The notes beneath the pieces are model-generated. The model did not search any database and had not been told where the DNA came from. It saw only the letters and a list, made by a program, of their open reading frames with translations. A stretch of 64,000 nt of DNA, taken from the NCBI GenBank assembly GCA_019828545.1, contig JACVRA010000148.1:1-64000 (forward strand), written 5' to 3'. A program made the translations under genes and the position numbers. Each line of letters begins with the position of its first letter. The stretch's first letter is position 1. The DNA is from Paracamarosporium sp. OC-R06-R3. Lineage: Eukaryota; Ascomycota; Dothideomycetes; Pleosporales; Didymosphaeriaceae. Shown here piece by piece: positions 35,913-46,922 of the stretch.

Positions 35913-37358
35913 ATGTCTGGAGGCTCTTTCCCTGGGAGCTCTAAAGACAAAGTCAATGGCGCGGGCAAGGCCTTGACCACACACGACCTTGACGGCCACA
36001 ACCTGCCACCGTCGCCCGCACCGAGCACGCCGCGTAGTGGCGGCAGGAAGTATGCCCTCGCGACCGAGCTGGTCTACACCGAGAGCAGCGACCAGTACAA
36101 TGCCGCTTCAGTCCCCATATATCAGGTACGCGTTGTGGCACACATGCACAACTGAAAGGATGCTGACTTGTGTAGTCTGCAACCTTCAAGCAGACGTCGG
36201 CGTCGGGTGGCGGAATGGAATACGACTACACGCGCTCTGGAAACCCCACACGGACGCACCTCGAGCGACACCTCGCTAAGATCATGAATGCGGAACGCGC
36301 CCTCGTCGTCTCTTCTGGCATGGGTGCTCTCGATGTCATTACACGGCTGTTGCGACCGGGTGACGAAGTGGTGACCGGAGATGATCTCTACGGCGGAACA
36401 AACAGGCTGCTGAAGTACCTCTCGACCCATGGAGGTATTGTTGTACACCATGTCGACACGACCAACCCAGAGACCATCCGGACCGTCGTGAACAACAAGA
36501 CTGCCATGGTGTTGTTAGAAACACCTACCAACCCGCTCATCAAAATCGTCGACATCCCCTCAATTGCGTCCATTGCGCACGCCGCGAACCCTGCCGCCGT
36601 TGTCGCCGTAGACAACACCATGCTTTCGCCCCTTCTCCAGAACCCACTCGATCTCGGTGCAGACATCGTATATGAGTCTGGCACGAAGTACCTCTCTGGC
36701 CACCACGACCTCATGGCCGGTGTCATTGCCATCAACGATCCTGCGCTAGGAGAAAAGCTATACTTCACCATCAACGCATCTGGGTGCGGTTTGTCGCCCT
36801 TTGATTCTTGGTTGCTTCTCCGCGGTATCAAGACCCTCGGTGTTCGCATGGAGAAGCAGCAGGCCAATGCCATGCGCATCGCCACCTTCCTCGAATCACA
36901 CGGCTTCAAGGTCCGATATCCCGGCTTGAAGTCCCACCCGCAGTACGATCTCCACTGGAGCATGGCACGCGGCGCTGGTGCCGTCCTGTCTTTCGAGACC
37001 GGCGATGTGAACGTATCTGAAAGGATCGTGGAAAGCGCAAGGCTTTGGGCCATCAGCGTAAGCTTCGGCTGCGTCAACAGCTTGATCAGCATGCCGTGCC
37101 GCATGAGCCACGCCAGCATTGACGCGAAGACTCGTGCGGAAAGGGCGTTGCCTGAGGATATCATCCGTTTGTGTGTGGGCATTGAAGACCCTGATGATCT
37201 GATTGATGACCTTAGCCGTGCTGTAAGTTAACCCTTCCTATTCCCTCGTTATACCCTTTCTAACAATGTCACAGCTAGTACAAGCAGGCGCCGTCAACAT
37301 TACACCCGAGGGCTTCCAGGCGCTCACGATCAATGATTCCACGGAGTCCCTCTCGTAA
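35913..37358 (+). CDS. metG: Cystathionine beta-lyase
   Basis: This PLP enzyme of the Cys/Met metabolism family splits cystathionine to homocysteine, pyruvate and ammonia in methionine synthesis (Aspergillus metG, yeast STR3). Exons are 35913-36125, 36176-37222 and 37275-37358, giving 447 residues with phase-0 introns of 50 and 52 bases. Landmarks are YNAASVPIYQSATFKQ, SSGMGALDVITRLLRPGDEV, the cofactor-contacting Asp217 in VDNTMLSP, and the PLP lysine K242 in ESGTKYLSGHHD. The text around DDLYGGTNRLL and the length fit beta-lyase better than cystathionine gamma-lyase. The N-terminus is Ser/Pro/Gly-rich for about 45 residues. Together with the beta-synthase at 9785, both directions of transsulfuration chemistry are represented in this window. 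Confidence 0.92.
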
Positions 37359-38345
37359 ATTACTTCCCCACGACCGATGTTGTTATCCAATCAAACATCA
37401 ACCACATAGTCACCTCTGCCATGTCGGGCCAAAGGCATGGTAACGTGATATCCGCTTGTTTCTCTCTGGGGAACCGAGGGCTTCACTTCGCAACTTTCCT
37501 TGAACACTAGTCACCTCTGTCACGGTCGCCTCGACAGCGACCCTGTTAACGTGATAAAACATTTACCGAGACCCAGGGGAAGGGTCTCTTTGTAGCTACT
37601 TGCCGGCTTGGAGTACAGGGCGGAAAAACACTTCCTTGCCGTTGAATGCAAATCATTACATCCATATTCTCTTGATTATCAGTATAACCGTGACCATGAA
37701 GATCGTCCCTGCACTGATGAGAAAGAGCTTCCGCGTCTCAATCCGCAGGAAAAACAAACATAGCTGCGCCTAGGAATCTGCACATCATCTATCAACCCTG
37801 ATCCCCCCGTTTCCTTTCATCCCTCTCGCACTTCCTTCCCATCATGAAAGACTTACAACTTACCTATCTAGTCGTGCTAATCGCCACCCATCTTCCCTTC
37901 CTTTCCCTTCCCTCCCCTCCCCTCCCCTTCCGCCCCACACCCTCGTCCCAAAGCGGAGAAACACGCAGCACCAAGTCCCCCTCCCTCCCTTCGCCCCCCA
38001 CCAGACAAGCACACAGACGCATGTTTTGCGCACCGTGCAACGCACCGCAAGCACCACAAAGCAGAGCAGAGCGGAGCGCGGGAAACGAGGGATTCGCGGG
38101 AACCCAGGAGCACAACGCTTACCCTTGAGATCGGGCACCGACTCAGAGGATCAAGGGCGCTCGCTCCATGCATGAAAGACAGACGGGCGGCATGCGCGGA
38201 GCGACGGCGCCTGGTGGGATGCAAGTGTGACGCTGCGATGAGTCGCGTTGGATCAATCAGTGTAGGTCTAAGGTGGGTGATGAATGGGAGGGGAAAGGGA
38301 TCTCATGGGAATAGCGAGTGAGTGCTGTTGCGGGGGAATTTTCAT

Positions 38346-38396
38346 AGTCAGTCAGTCAGTCAGTCAGACAGACATCACATCACATCACGTCACATC
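38346..38396. repeat. (AGTC)5 followed by CATCA-type repeats
   Basis: Five AGTC units run from 38346 to 38365 and pass into degenerate CATCA/CGTCA pentamers. It is a simple microsatellite in intergenic DNA. Confidence 0.85.
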
Positions 38397-38650
38397 GGTG
38401 GGCGAACCGAACCTCCAGGTCCAGGCTCGCATCCTCTTTTGACAAGACTCAATTCTATCAGTCAATCAGTCTACCTAGACTAGCTAGTCGTCCCCTGTCG
38501 TGGCTCCGTCATCAAATCGAGCTACCTGCAGAGTAAATGCCCCCAAAATGATATCCGCAGTGTATTAAATATGGAGGAGGATAGGTGATACATGCGATAT
38601 CATGCAAGCGCTAAGAGTGTGGGATCGTGCCGTATCGTGAATTCCGTGTC

Positions 38651-38680
38651 CATGCCATGCCATGCCATGCCATGCCATAC
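38651..38680. repeat. (CATGC)5 microsatellite
   Basis: Five perfect CATGC units end in one CATAC unit. The run is intergenic, about 130 bases downstream of the Ddi1 stop codon. Confidence 0.9.
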
Positions 38681-38813
38681 CGTGCCCCGTAGCTGCCGTT
38701 AGATCTAGGTTCAGAGAAGGGAAATCGTCGAGAACATCCGCTAAGCTGGTTTTTGTCCGATAAGAATAGTTGGCCGTTTTTTCCCCATGTCCATGTTCCT
38801 AGGAGACGTGTGC

Positions 38814-40210
38814 TCAGTTTCCAAAGAGCATGCCTGCTGCAAGGTCCAGGTTGCCTTTGGCTGCCGATAACGCGTTGAGCGCCACTTCGCGCGGAACTGA
38901 AGTCAGGCTCATGAGCTGCTGGATATGCTCCTCTGGATACTCCTCCTCGCTAGATGGTGCTGCGGGTGCGGATTGTGCAGGTGCCGGAGCTGCTCGCTGT
39001 GACGTAGACTGATTCCCAGCTCCTCCAATCGCGACTGATGATTCTCCGGCTGATGCACCAGCCTGCTTAACAGCACCAGTCTTCGTCCCAATCTGGGTAT
39101 TGCCGGGACCAGGCACAGTAGGCTCAGCTTCGGCGAAGCCCTTCGGAATCTCGCGTTCGGGCAAGAACGGCACTTCGGTGTCCTCGAAGGACAGCACGTT
39201 CTTCTCCAGATCGATCTTGGCTTTGTATTTCTTGAGCATGTCGAGTCCGAATAGGAGATCCACGTCTTTGCCCTCCATGACGGTGAAGGCACACGGCATG
39301 TCCACACCGCCGATCTTGATGACTGCATGGTGCACGCGACCGAGAATGGCAGCGGTGCCAACGCCGCGAGCAATACCAGCATAGCGTGTGTCCAGAAGGC
39401 GCATGATGCCACACCTCTCGGCACACCCTGGAGACATGATGGTGGCTTGGGCGCCCGAGTCGACGAAAGCCTTCACTGGCACGCCGTTTACTTCTGTGTT
39501 GATGTACAACATGTGGACCGAGGCAAAGACTGGGCTCGTTAGCATCTCATGGATATTAGAAGGACTGGCGACTTGTGCGCACCTTCAGGATTGAGGTCGT
39601 ATGCAGTGTGCAAATTCTCAATCACGCGATCCTGGCGGATGATCTCTTCGATCCTCCTCTGGGCTTCAATGTTGAAGGGATCTTCGTTCAGCAGCTGGAT
39701 CTGGCGTTCCTGGTCGCGCCGGGCTTGCTCTTGCTCACGCTGCATCTGGTTGTAGGCGGCTCTCCACTGGACAGGGTCGTTTACAAGGGCAGCAAGCTCG
39801 GGCTTTTGCCTGGCGAGCTCTTCCAAAGTGGGCGGGCTGCGCAGGAGCTGCTGTCGCACATCCTCTGGGTCCGGGGGTGGGACTCCGGCACCACCAGCGG
39901 GCTGGCGCGGTTGGCGAGGGCGAGATTGTGGCGGGACATTTCCGTGCTGCCGGATGTGCACAGCCATCATCTCGTTATCCCTGACTCCGGCCTGCTCCAA
40001 TGTCTGACTGTCGTTGCTCAGGGGCATGCCGTTGTAGAACAGTATCTGGGCGGCGGCGGGGCAATTTGGGTTCTCGGCCTCGATGAAGGCCTTGAGGTCT
40101 CTCAGGGTCAGGTCGGCGGGCAGGTCGAGGGTGATGAGCGGGTGGTCCGTCGCGCTGGGCGAGGTGATGGAAACGGTTACGCGTGGCCTATTTGAGTCGC
40201 CGTTAGCCAT
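38814..40210 (-). CDS. DDI1: Ddi1 ubiquitin-shuttle protein with retroviral-type protease fold
   Basis: This proteasome shuttle and ubiquitin-directed aspartyl protease acts in clearing heavily ubiquitylated proteins. Exons are 40210-39583 and 39529-38814, with a 53-base phase-1 intron, giving 447 residues. Domains in order are a ubiquitin-like domain (about 8-85, with LITLDLPADLTLRDLKAFI), a helical HDD region with SPPTLEELARQKPELAALVN, and the protease domain from about residue 211 with its active-site Asp233 in FVDSGAQATIM. A Pro/Ala/Ser linker then leads to a C-terminal UBA domain (about 405-447) with HIQQLMSLTSVPREVALNAL. The splice restores NPEVFASVHMLYI. I start at MANGDSN; the frame is open upstream to 40387 but that text is Pro/Ser-rich and unlike the family. 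Confidence 0.95.
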
Positions 40211-41237
40211 GGGGTTTGGCACGTAGCACACGACGGTTTCGGCGCGACTTACATGGTCGCGGTCAGCTGGCGGGCGGGCTCCCTCTGGAGTATGCAGGCG
40301 AAACTCAAACGAGGCAGATGCGGTGGTACCGTGTGCGGAGGGCGAGGCGGTCGGGGGGATCTGGGTGGTCGACGGCGGGGTTCCCAACCGACGGTCGTGT
40401 GCAAGGGTTTCAGCACGTCGGAGGGTGGCTTATGGGAGGGCGTTGTTGTCCCGGGGGTGCTGCCTCTGTGCGCGACGGGAGCTGGAAGGTGGTGGAAGGG
40501 GGTCGGCCGTGCTGCGCTTGTTAATAATCAGCGGGGGGCGCGGTGGAGGTGAAGGCATCATGGACGGTTACGCGGGGGGGACGCGGGCGCGGCGACGCCA
40601 GCGTGTTAAGGCAGGGCTGCGGGCGCTGGGGAGGCGGTTGGGCAGCGGGCAGCGGGCAGGAGGAGGCAGGAGGCAGGAGGCTGTAGGCTGTAGGCTGTAG
40701 GCAGCACGCAGCACGCAGCCCGCAGCACGTCGGACTGAGGCGTGCAACGGCCCTCGGCGGTGAGTCTGCAGGCCGTCGCAGGGGCCACGGCGGGGCATGC
40801 TGGCGGCGGTGGTGGTGCTAGCGCGGCGGGACACAGGGCTGGAGGCTGCGGCGGCGAGGGCACCGGGGCGGGCGGGCGGCGGGCGGCGGGCGGCGGGCTG
40901 CGTGCTGCGGGCTGTGTGCTGCCTATATACACACGGCGAGCCCTCTGGTCAGAGCAGCGGCCGCCCATGTGTTTGTTGCGGGCACAGCAGCAGTGCGAGC
41001 GAAGCCAACACCACCACCGCCGCCGCCGCCGCCGAAGATGCACGCACCGCCGGCCACCAGGCACGTCAATGGCTTCTGCCCGCTCCCGTGACGCATGTGC
41101 GCTTCTGTGGCACAGGCTGCGTCTCCAACGGCGACAAGGGTCTGGCCAAAGTCCCCGGCGCCCATCAGTCGATCACGGGCTTGCCTCGCATCCCTCCCCT
41201 CAGCGCCCGCGCAGTCCAACCCCAGCGCCAAGTCACC
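40211..41237. other. GC-rich low-complexity interval
   Basis: This is the shared upstream region of Ddi1 (minus) and the acetyltransferase (plus). From about 40590 to 41040 it is built of near-tandem GGGCGGC, GCAGCACGCA and GGCTGTA motifs and CCGCCG runs. Several overlapping long frames on both strands result from this composition and are not supported. Confidence 0.65.
40590..41040. repeat. GC-rich imperfect simple-repeat tract
   Basis: Successive blocks of GGCTGTA (about 40680-40700), GCAGCACGCA (40700-40725), GGCGGGC (40865-40900) and CCGCCG (near 41020) make an imperfect minisatellite-like stretch. Confidence 0.7.
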
Positions 41238-42391
41238 ATGCCACGCGATCTCGTAGCCGATAAGAAGACGCTCGAGGATATGCCGCCGCTGTCCAAGGAG
41301 CCCGCCGCCCGCAGCCCCGAAGACCCGAACCCAATGCCGTCCCTCTACCAGATGCCCACCAGCTTCGTCGAGGCCCGCTTCAAGCGCATGACGGACCTGC
41401 ACCCCTTCGCCTCGCTGCTCAGCCAGGACGACCTCGACGAGTGCGACTGGCTGGAGCACGCCGCATTCGACGCAAACGAGGCGGCGACGCGGGAAAAGGT
41501 GGGTGCCACGCTCAATGTCTATTTCTCCCCGCACCCTGGTCCATCGAGCCGTACCTTGGCTGGGTCTGACTTTTTGCTTAATCGTGCCACAAGAGCTTGT
41601 TCGGGCGCGTTTCAGGCATCAATCGGCTGCGTGCTGGCATGCCGCCCTTCCATCTATGCGCAACCTGATCCTCGCCTCACCCTTCAGCCCCCCCGAAGCA
41701 CGAAAACACCAATCTCAACCGTCGTATATTCGTCTCGCATCGCCAAGGCCCATTGCTGCTGTGGCCGCATGCGTCTCGCTTTTCTCCGTTTACCCTATCA
41801 TCATGAGACAATTCACTTGTACCAGGGCTAATTCTCCAGCAGATTGCATACCGTCTCACGGTGTGCGGTGAGCTGTGCACCGGCCTCTTTTCCTCTGCCT
41901 ACCCCACCGTCTCCGGTCCCCTTGCCAAACTAATCAAAGCTCGCAAATACCCGTCCGTCGACTCGGCAGACTCAGACCGCAAGAAGATACTAATGGGCCA
42001 CATTATAGCCACAAAGTACAAAGGCAGCAAGACCGTCACAGATGACGCCATGGCTTTTCCCTCGGACTGGAGGACCAACTATCAGTTCGCTCCATCCACC
42101 GGCCACCACGAGGAAGGCGACACGATATGTCTGCACTCGCTGTGTGTGCATCCCGATCTTAATGGGAAGGGTCTCGGTGGGGTTCTGTTGAGGGCGTGGA
42201 CGCAGCGGATGAGGGATGCAGGGCTGGGGAAAAGAATTGCCCTGTTATGCAGAGAGCGACTGGTGAAGTTCTACGAGAGCGCCGGGTTCACCAAGGTCGG
42301 GCCGAGTGTGTGTCAGTACGGCGGAGGCGGCTGGATTGATATGGTATTGGAATTCGACGCGGTGAGCAACGACGAAGACATCTATCCTTGA
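41238..42391 (+). CDS. GNAT acetyltransferase, AANAT/Paa1-like
   Basis: The closest known type is the arylalkylamine/polyamine N-acetyltransferase group (yeast Paa1), which acetylates amines with acetyl-CoA. Exons are 41238-41498 and 41843-42391, giving 269 residues. The intron of 344 bases is much longer than its neighbours' but joins the conserved block in phase 0 (NEAATREK then IAYRLTVCGELCTGLFS). Family features are LLSQDDLDECDWLEHAAF near residue 60, the acetyl-CoA loop LHSLCVHPDLNGKGLGGVLL, and YESAGFTKVGPSVCQYGGGG. I start at MPRDLVA; the open frame further upstream is GC-rich low-complexity text. A clear hydrophilic Pro/Glu-rich N-terminus of about 40 residues precedes the domain. Substrate is not determinable. 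Confidence 0.85.
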
Positions 42392-44390
42392 GCGTGGTGT
42401 TTGCGCATACCACATAAAATTGGAGTTTTTGGTGCTGCTGGGTTTCAGAAGGATGCATGAAATGAAGGGAATGAAAACAGCGTAACGATAAAAGACGATA
42501 ACATGCCATCCATATTCACAATGACTAGCGAATGAAGTTCTCTCGTCTGATCTTTACGAATCTGTGTTGCGTTCCAAAACAAATCCTTCCGTCGTTCGCA
42601 AAGAAAAGCTTGAACGCTTACACCGTGCACTCGTCTCCTTCGAGGTCGGTTGCACTTGCCCCCGTTTCCGCTCCTCCGTTTCGCTCCTGCTCGCGGCACA
42701 GCAGCAATCCTTCAACGCGGCCGAGACCACCAGGACAACCTAATACACGTTACGACACGATTTCCCGAATAAGTCGTCTCTTGCGAAACTCGCGTGTCTC
42801 TCTCAAGCCACACCAAGACGGACTTGTTGTTTGAATACTGTAGACAAGACGCCAAGGGAGGCTCGTTCAGTACCAGATACGCGTCCCGGACAAGTTATTT
42901 CCCAAAAGGGCAAGCCTTGCGCAGGCGAACAACCCCATCTGTTGAATGCGGTACTAGCATTTGACCGGTAAGGCTCATAGCGCATCATAGTGAGTTACTA
43001 TCTATACGTCTGTGTGGTGTCACGTCATCGCACCGTTTCTTGGACGCTCTGCCCGATGAAGCAACCGTTCGACGATGAATTATGGACTCGGTAAGAGTAC
43101 ATGCGTGTATCTCGTCCCTGGCGACGATCGCGCTCGCGTAGGGCTCGTGGAGATTCCCAGGAATCGGTCGTCGGTCGCATACTAGCACCGATCTTGCCTA
43201 CTGGAATCCCCGGGCACGTGTGTCCAGGTAGATTTTCGTCCGGCTAGGCCCGAACACGGCGGAGCTTCCACTCCACTCCACTGCTACGACCGTACCGACT
43301 CCTGTTCCTCCGCTCCGCTTTCTTCGCATTCGGCATATTCGGTTTATTCGGGGCGCTCGCCTTACATCCGGTCTTTCTTCGCAGAATGCTACGAATTTGC
43401 TTCATGTTCGGGACATGAGGGCTGGGTTGAGCCGTGCGAACGGCAGGCTGGCACCATTCCTCTACTTTGGAAATCATCATCTCCGAGTACGCCGTGGAGT
43501 TTGGACGGGGGCCGGCACAACTCTCTCGCCAGAACTCCGTTCGAAGAAAACGCGTCTCCACACATTTCACAACACAACATTCAGGCACGCGGTGTCCGCG
43601 TCATTCCTAATGGTCGCAGAGCGCCCACTCGTGGCTTAGCCCCTCGGCTGCTTACAATGGGTTCCATCTCGGGTTAGACTTGCGACGAAACTGACTGAAA
43701 CGTGAGAGGCTGAGGCTTGTGTGCATGAAATCGCGGCTCATCATTGCTCAATCCACGAACGGGCAAATCGCATCACCGCACACTTCACCGCGCTTATCTG
43801 GCTCTTGTGTTTGCAGAGCAACGGGCGAAATCCAGCCCTAGGCAATGTTTAGGAGCATTTTGCGACCAACCCAACCTAAACTTTGAAGGCTGAGGCTCCT
43901 GCGCACTGGCTTAGCGTCCATTATTACACGACTGAGCGAATCAGACCGCAGTAAAGATGCTCAGTGCACCACCGGGCGAATTGCGTTGCCGCGAGGCTTA
44001 CCGCTGAAGTGTTCTTGTGTTCGCAGGTCAGTGGATGAGTCTTAGCCCGAGGGCGGTGCCAGTGTAATGGACGCGAATCAGTGCATCCTTCGGCGTGGGC
44101 TATGACAGGGCGTCGTATGCCTGCGTAGGGGCTTCGAAGGGGGTACAGATATAAGGCACCGACGTCGAGGTTGGGATCAATTGTAAGCTGCACACACCAG
44201 CAACACAACCCCCAAATCTCACATCCCCCATCTAGACCGTGCGTCTACCTTTAACCCACTTTCTATACTTATCTTTCTCCCGCATCGCCTCCGGCCAACT
44301 ATATCTTCCCATCGCCCCCTGGGCTTACAAAGTCGACTTTCACATCCCACTCCGACTCCGTGCTCTCTTCTCCATTCGTTGTCATTCAAG
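42392..44390. other. Gene-free interval of 2 kb with a diverged duplication
   Basis: No gene is supported. Two stretches (43681-43825 and 43861-44035) look like diverged copies of one sequence. The last few hundred bases are pyrimidine-rich promoter and leader of the RTA1-like gene. Confidence 0.5.
43681..44035. repeat. Two diverged tandem copies, mainly transition differences
   Basis: Both copies begin TGCGAC and share an AGGCTGAGGCT block, a CGGGC(A/G)AAT(C/T)GC(A/G)T(C/T)(A/G)CCGC block, and a TCTTGTGTT(T/C)GCAG block. The second copy has about 30 extra bases in the middle. In the central block all differences are transitions. Relationship was judged by eye. Confidence 0.45.
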
Positions 44391-45399
44391 ATGGGTGTCG
44401 GTCCTCAAGTCAAGGTTCCAGACTGGTGCGAAAGCGTTAGTCCAGAGTGTCCCGTCGAGGGAACCGTATATGGGTACTATCCATCTCTGGGATGGAATGC
44501 CTTCTTCGCCGCAGGCTTCGGTCTTGCTTTTATCCTCCAAGTCGGACTCGGCATACGCTACAAGACATGGACATACATGATCGGTGTCGGTTTAGGGTGT
44601 CTGGGCGAATTGATCGGCTACATTGGACGCCTCCAGATGCACAACAACCCCTACGATAACGGCGGCTTTACGGTGCAGATCGTCTTGCTCATCTTCAGTC
44701 CTGCGTTTCTGGCGGCCGGTATTTATCTCACGCTCAAGCACGTTGTCATCAGTTTTGGCGAGCAATGGAGTCGATTGAAGCCGAACTGGTACACGTACAT
44801 CTTCATCGCATGCGACATCACGTCTTTGGTATTGCAGTCCGCTGGTGGAGCAATGGCTGCCACTGCGGATGACTCCGACCAGAAAGCCCGAGACACCGGT
44901 ACCGATATCATGATTGGCGGTATCATCTTCCAGGTCGTCGGTACGTTTTCCCCTCCTCCTTTGACCCCCTCAACCAGCCACTAACATTTTTTCAGTCCTT
45001 GCCGTCTTCGCAATTATTGTACTCGAATACTCCATCCGCACCTTCCGCCACCGCACTGAACTTTCTCCCTCCGCCCTCTCCCTTTGGGCCTCCACCAAGT
45101 TCCGCCTCTTCTGCGGCGCCGTCGTCGTCGCCTACACGGGTATTCTCGTCCGATGCATCTACCGTATCCCGGAACTGCTCGGTGGCTGGGGCAACGAGCT
45201 TATGCGCAGTGAAGTCGACTTCATCGTCCTCGAAGGTGTCATGATCCTCATCACTGTCACCGCACAGACTGCTTTCCACCCTGGCTGGTTCTTCCCTGCG
45301 CTCGGCGGCACGCTGTTCAACAAGAAGAAGGGCAGCGAAAAGGTGTCGAGCGTGAGCGAGAGCGAGATCGAGATGAACCCCAGGCCCCCCTTTGTATAG
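44391..45399 (+). CDS. RTA1-like multispanning membrane protein
   Basis: A fungal-specific family of lipid-translocating exporter-like proteins; yeast members (Rta1, Rsb1) confer resistance to aminocholesterol drugs or sphingoid bases. Exons are 44391-44940 and 44996-45399, with a 55-base phase-1 intron, giving 317 residues. Seven hydrophobic segments are visible, with family text such as GELIGYIGRLQMHNNPYDN, IFSPAFLAAGIYLTLKHVV and YIFIACDITSLVLQSAGGAM. The conserved RCIYRIPELLGGWGNELM and FHPGWFFPALGG follow. The cytoplasmic tail is Lys/Ser/Glu-rich. The transport role is inferred from the family and has been doubted in the literature. Confidence 0.93.
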
Positions 45400-45674
45400 A
45401 TAGAGCGGTCGGGTCGCCGGAGGACGAGTCAACGACGAAGAATAGATACCCGTGCGCGGATCCGCACGTCCTGGGAGGAAAGAGTATATCACGACATCTC
45501 ATTTTGTCTGCACGGAGTTTTCAGGCGGATTTTTTTTTCTCCATAGATTTAAGAGCGCTGAGCAATCGCGTCTACACCAGGCCAAACTAAACTACACTGT
45601 AATTCATAGTACATGTTTCCTTCCGCTAGGTTACCAATCTAAACTAAAATATGTACATCTCCCACCTGCGCTTC
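45400..45674. other. Short interval, 3' flank of the RTA1-like gene
   Basis: The 275 bases hold the 3' flank of the RTA1-like gene and the end of the adjacent pseudogene. Nothing else was recognised. Confidence 0.5.
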
Positions 45675-46558
45675 TCATCTCGCCGCATCAAGACCCTCCA
45701 GCATCTCTCCCAACTTATCTAGCCCCCCAAGCCCCTGAACCCTCCCATCTATCAGCCCCTCGGGCAAAATCCCCATCAAGCTTACTCGCCGCCCGAATCG
45801 TGCCCGCCATCCCACCCCTCCATATCCCCAGCGGCTCATCAAAGTCCCCAGTAAATCCCCACCACACCCACCGCCTACTACTCCCATCCCCCCCGACAGC
45901 CCGATACGGCGAGTCCTCGGCACCTCCCACGGATTCGACTTGTCCCCCTCGAAATCAGACGCGAGGCTTCCGGTCTTCAACTCGACGACGGATCTCGAGC
46001 GGCGCTGTTCTACCTACGCGCTGGACATCGTTCGTTAGACATTGCAGCTGCGGCTGCGGCTGCGGGTTTGGAGGCGCAGAGTACATGGCATGGAAGGGTG
46101 TGTGTATGCGCAGGGCCGAGGATATAGATGTGTTTTTTACGATGGTGGGTTGCGGGTTTTGCGGCGTGGGTATGCGGCGGTCAGGAGGAGGGGAAGCCTT
46201 GGGTTGTGGTGAGGGGGCCTAGACGTTGAGGTCGAGAGGTGCTTTAATGCTTTGCTTTGGCGAGGGCCAGGTGTAGGGAGGGCTGGTAGTGGTCGGCGCT
46301 GATGGAGTTGATGAGCATGTTGAGGGTGTTGTTTATGAGGTGGGAGATTTGCTCGACGAGGGTGGTAATCAGGTTGGGGATGTGGCGTCCAGGGCAAGGG
46401 TTTTGATGCCTGCGGTGGAGAGGGTGGTCATGTGGGAGGTGTCGCGCGTTGTGGCGAAGACCTGGAGGCCGCTGTGGTTGTGGTGTCAGGGCGAGAGTGG
46501 AGCCTAGAGAGTTGTTAGAACAGCCTGTTATGAGGATGGTGTGGGTATCTAGGGGCAT
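45675..46558 (-). pseudogene. Short-chain dehydrogenase (Ayr1-like) pseudogene
   Basis: Pieces of one SDR lie in order on the minus strand but in different frames with stops between. A start with HTILITGCSNNSLGS (the cofactor TGxxxGxG-like turn) is at about 46540-46490. GLQVFATTRDTSHMTTL and IKTLALDATSPT follow, in another frame and ending at a TGA. Next comes LVEQISHLINNTLNMLINS with ADHYQPSL. Then come a broken DLNV-stop segment, NTSISSALR, TPFHAMYSA (the catalytic Tyr region) and finally VELKTGSLASDF with a Gly-rich tail to 45675. The order and wording match 1-acyl-dihydroxyacetone-phosphate reductase-like SDRs. At least three frameshifts and two stops make a functional product unlikely. 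Confidence 0.75.
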
Positions 46559-46922
46559 AGCGATCGATGATGCATGGAGTCTAATCTCTGGAAAGTAAAT
46601 GTCGAACCTTTGGATTCTGTGTTGTGGTTGTTGAATTGGGCTGTTTTTCTATGTTGTGTACGAAGACGGAGGTGTGAGGTCATGACTGGCTCAAGTGCCA
46701 ACCATCATTTGGGAAACGAGAACGCATCGATCTCCATCATCGACCTTGAGCGAAAATGGAGAAGGTGTTGCTTAGACTGTTCGTCAAAGTATATTCAATT
46801 GTCCGCTGTGATTTCAGCCCGATCCTAATGCTGGAATCTAATAGTACTGTAGACGTAGACGTAAGGCCTGCATATGTGGAGAGGCAGCGTACAGTCAGTC
46901 GTATGCTCTCATGCTCCTCCCA
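46559..46922. other. Interval between SDR pseudogene and RRP8
   Basis: This is 3' flank of RRP8 and the former upstream region of the pseudogene. I see no gene. Confidence 0.5.

Larger units (their letters stand above)
37359..38813. other. Gene-free interval rich in simple repeats
   Basis: It holds a pyrimidine tract (about 37885-37935), an (AGTC)5/ATCAC run (38346-38396) and a (CATGC)5 run (38651-38680). Overlapping open frames at 37844-38224 are driven by the repeat composition and are not supported as genes. Confidence 0.6.

Noticed and set aside
36388..37182. 264-codon minus-strand frame over cystathionine beta-lyase
   Set aside because: A shadow of the sense exon with no family signature.
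37844..38224. Several overlapping frames in the pyrimidine-rich tract
   Set aside because: They arise from simple-sequence composition, with no homology or signal.
40797..41237. N-terminal extension of the acetyltransferase into GC-rich repeats
   Set aside because: The frame is open only because of the CCG/GGC repeats, and family similarity starts well after the ATG at 41238.
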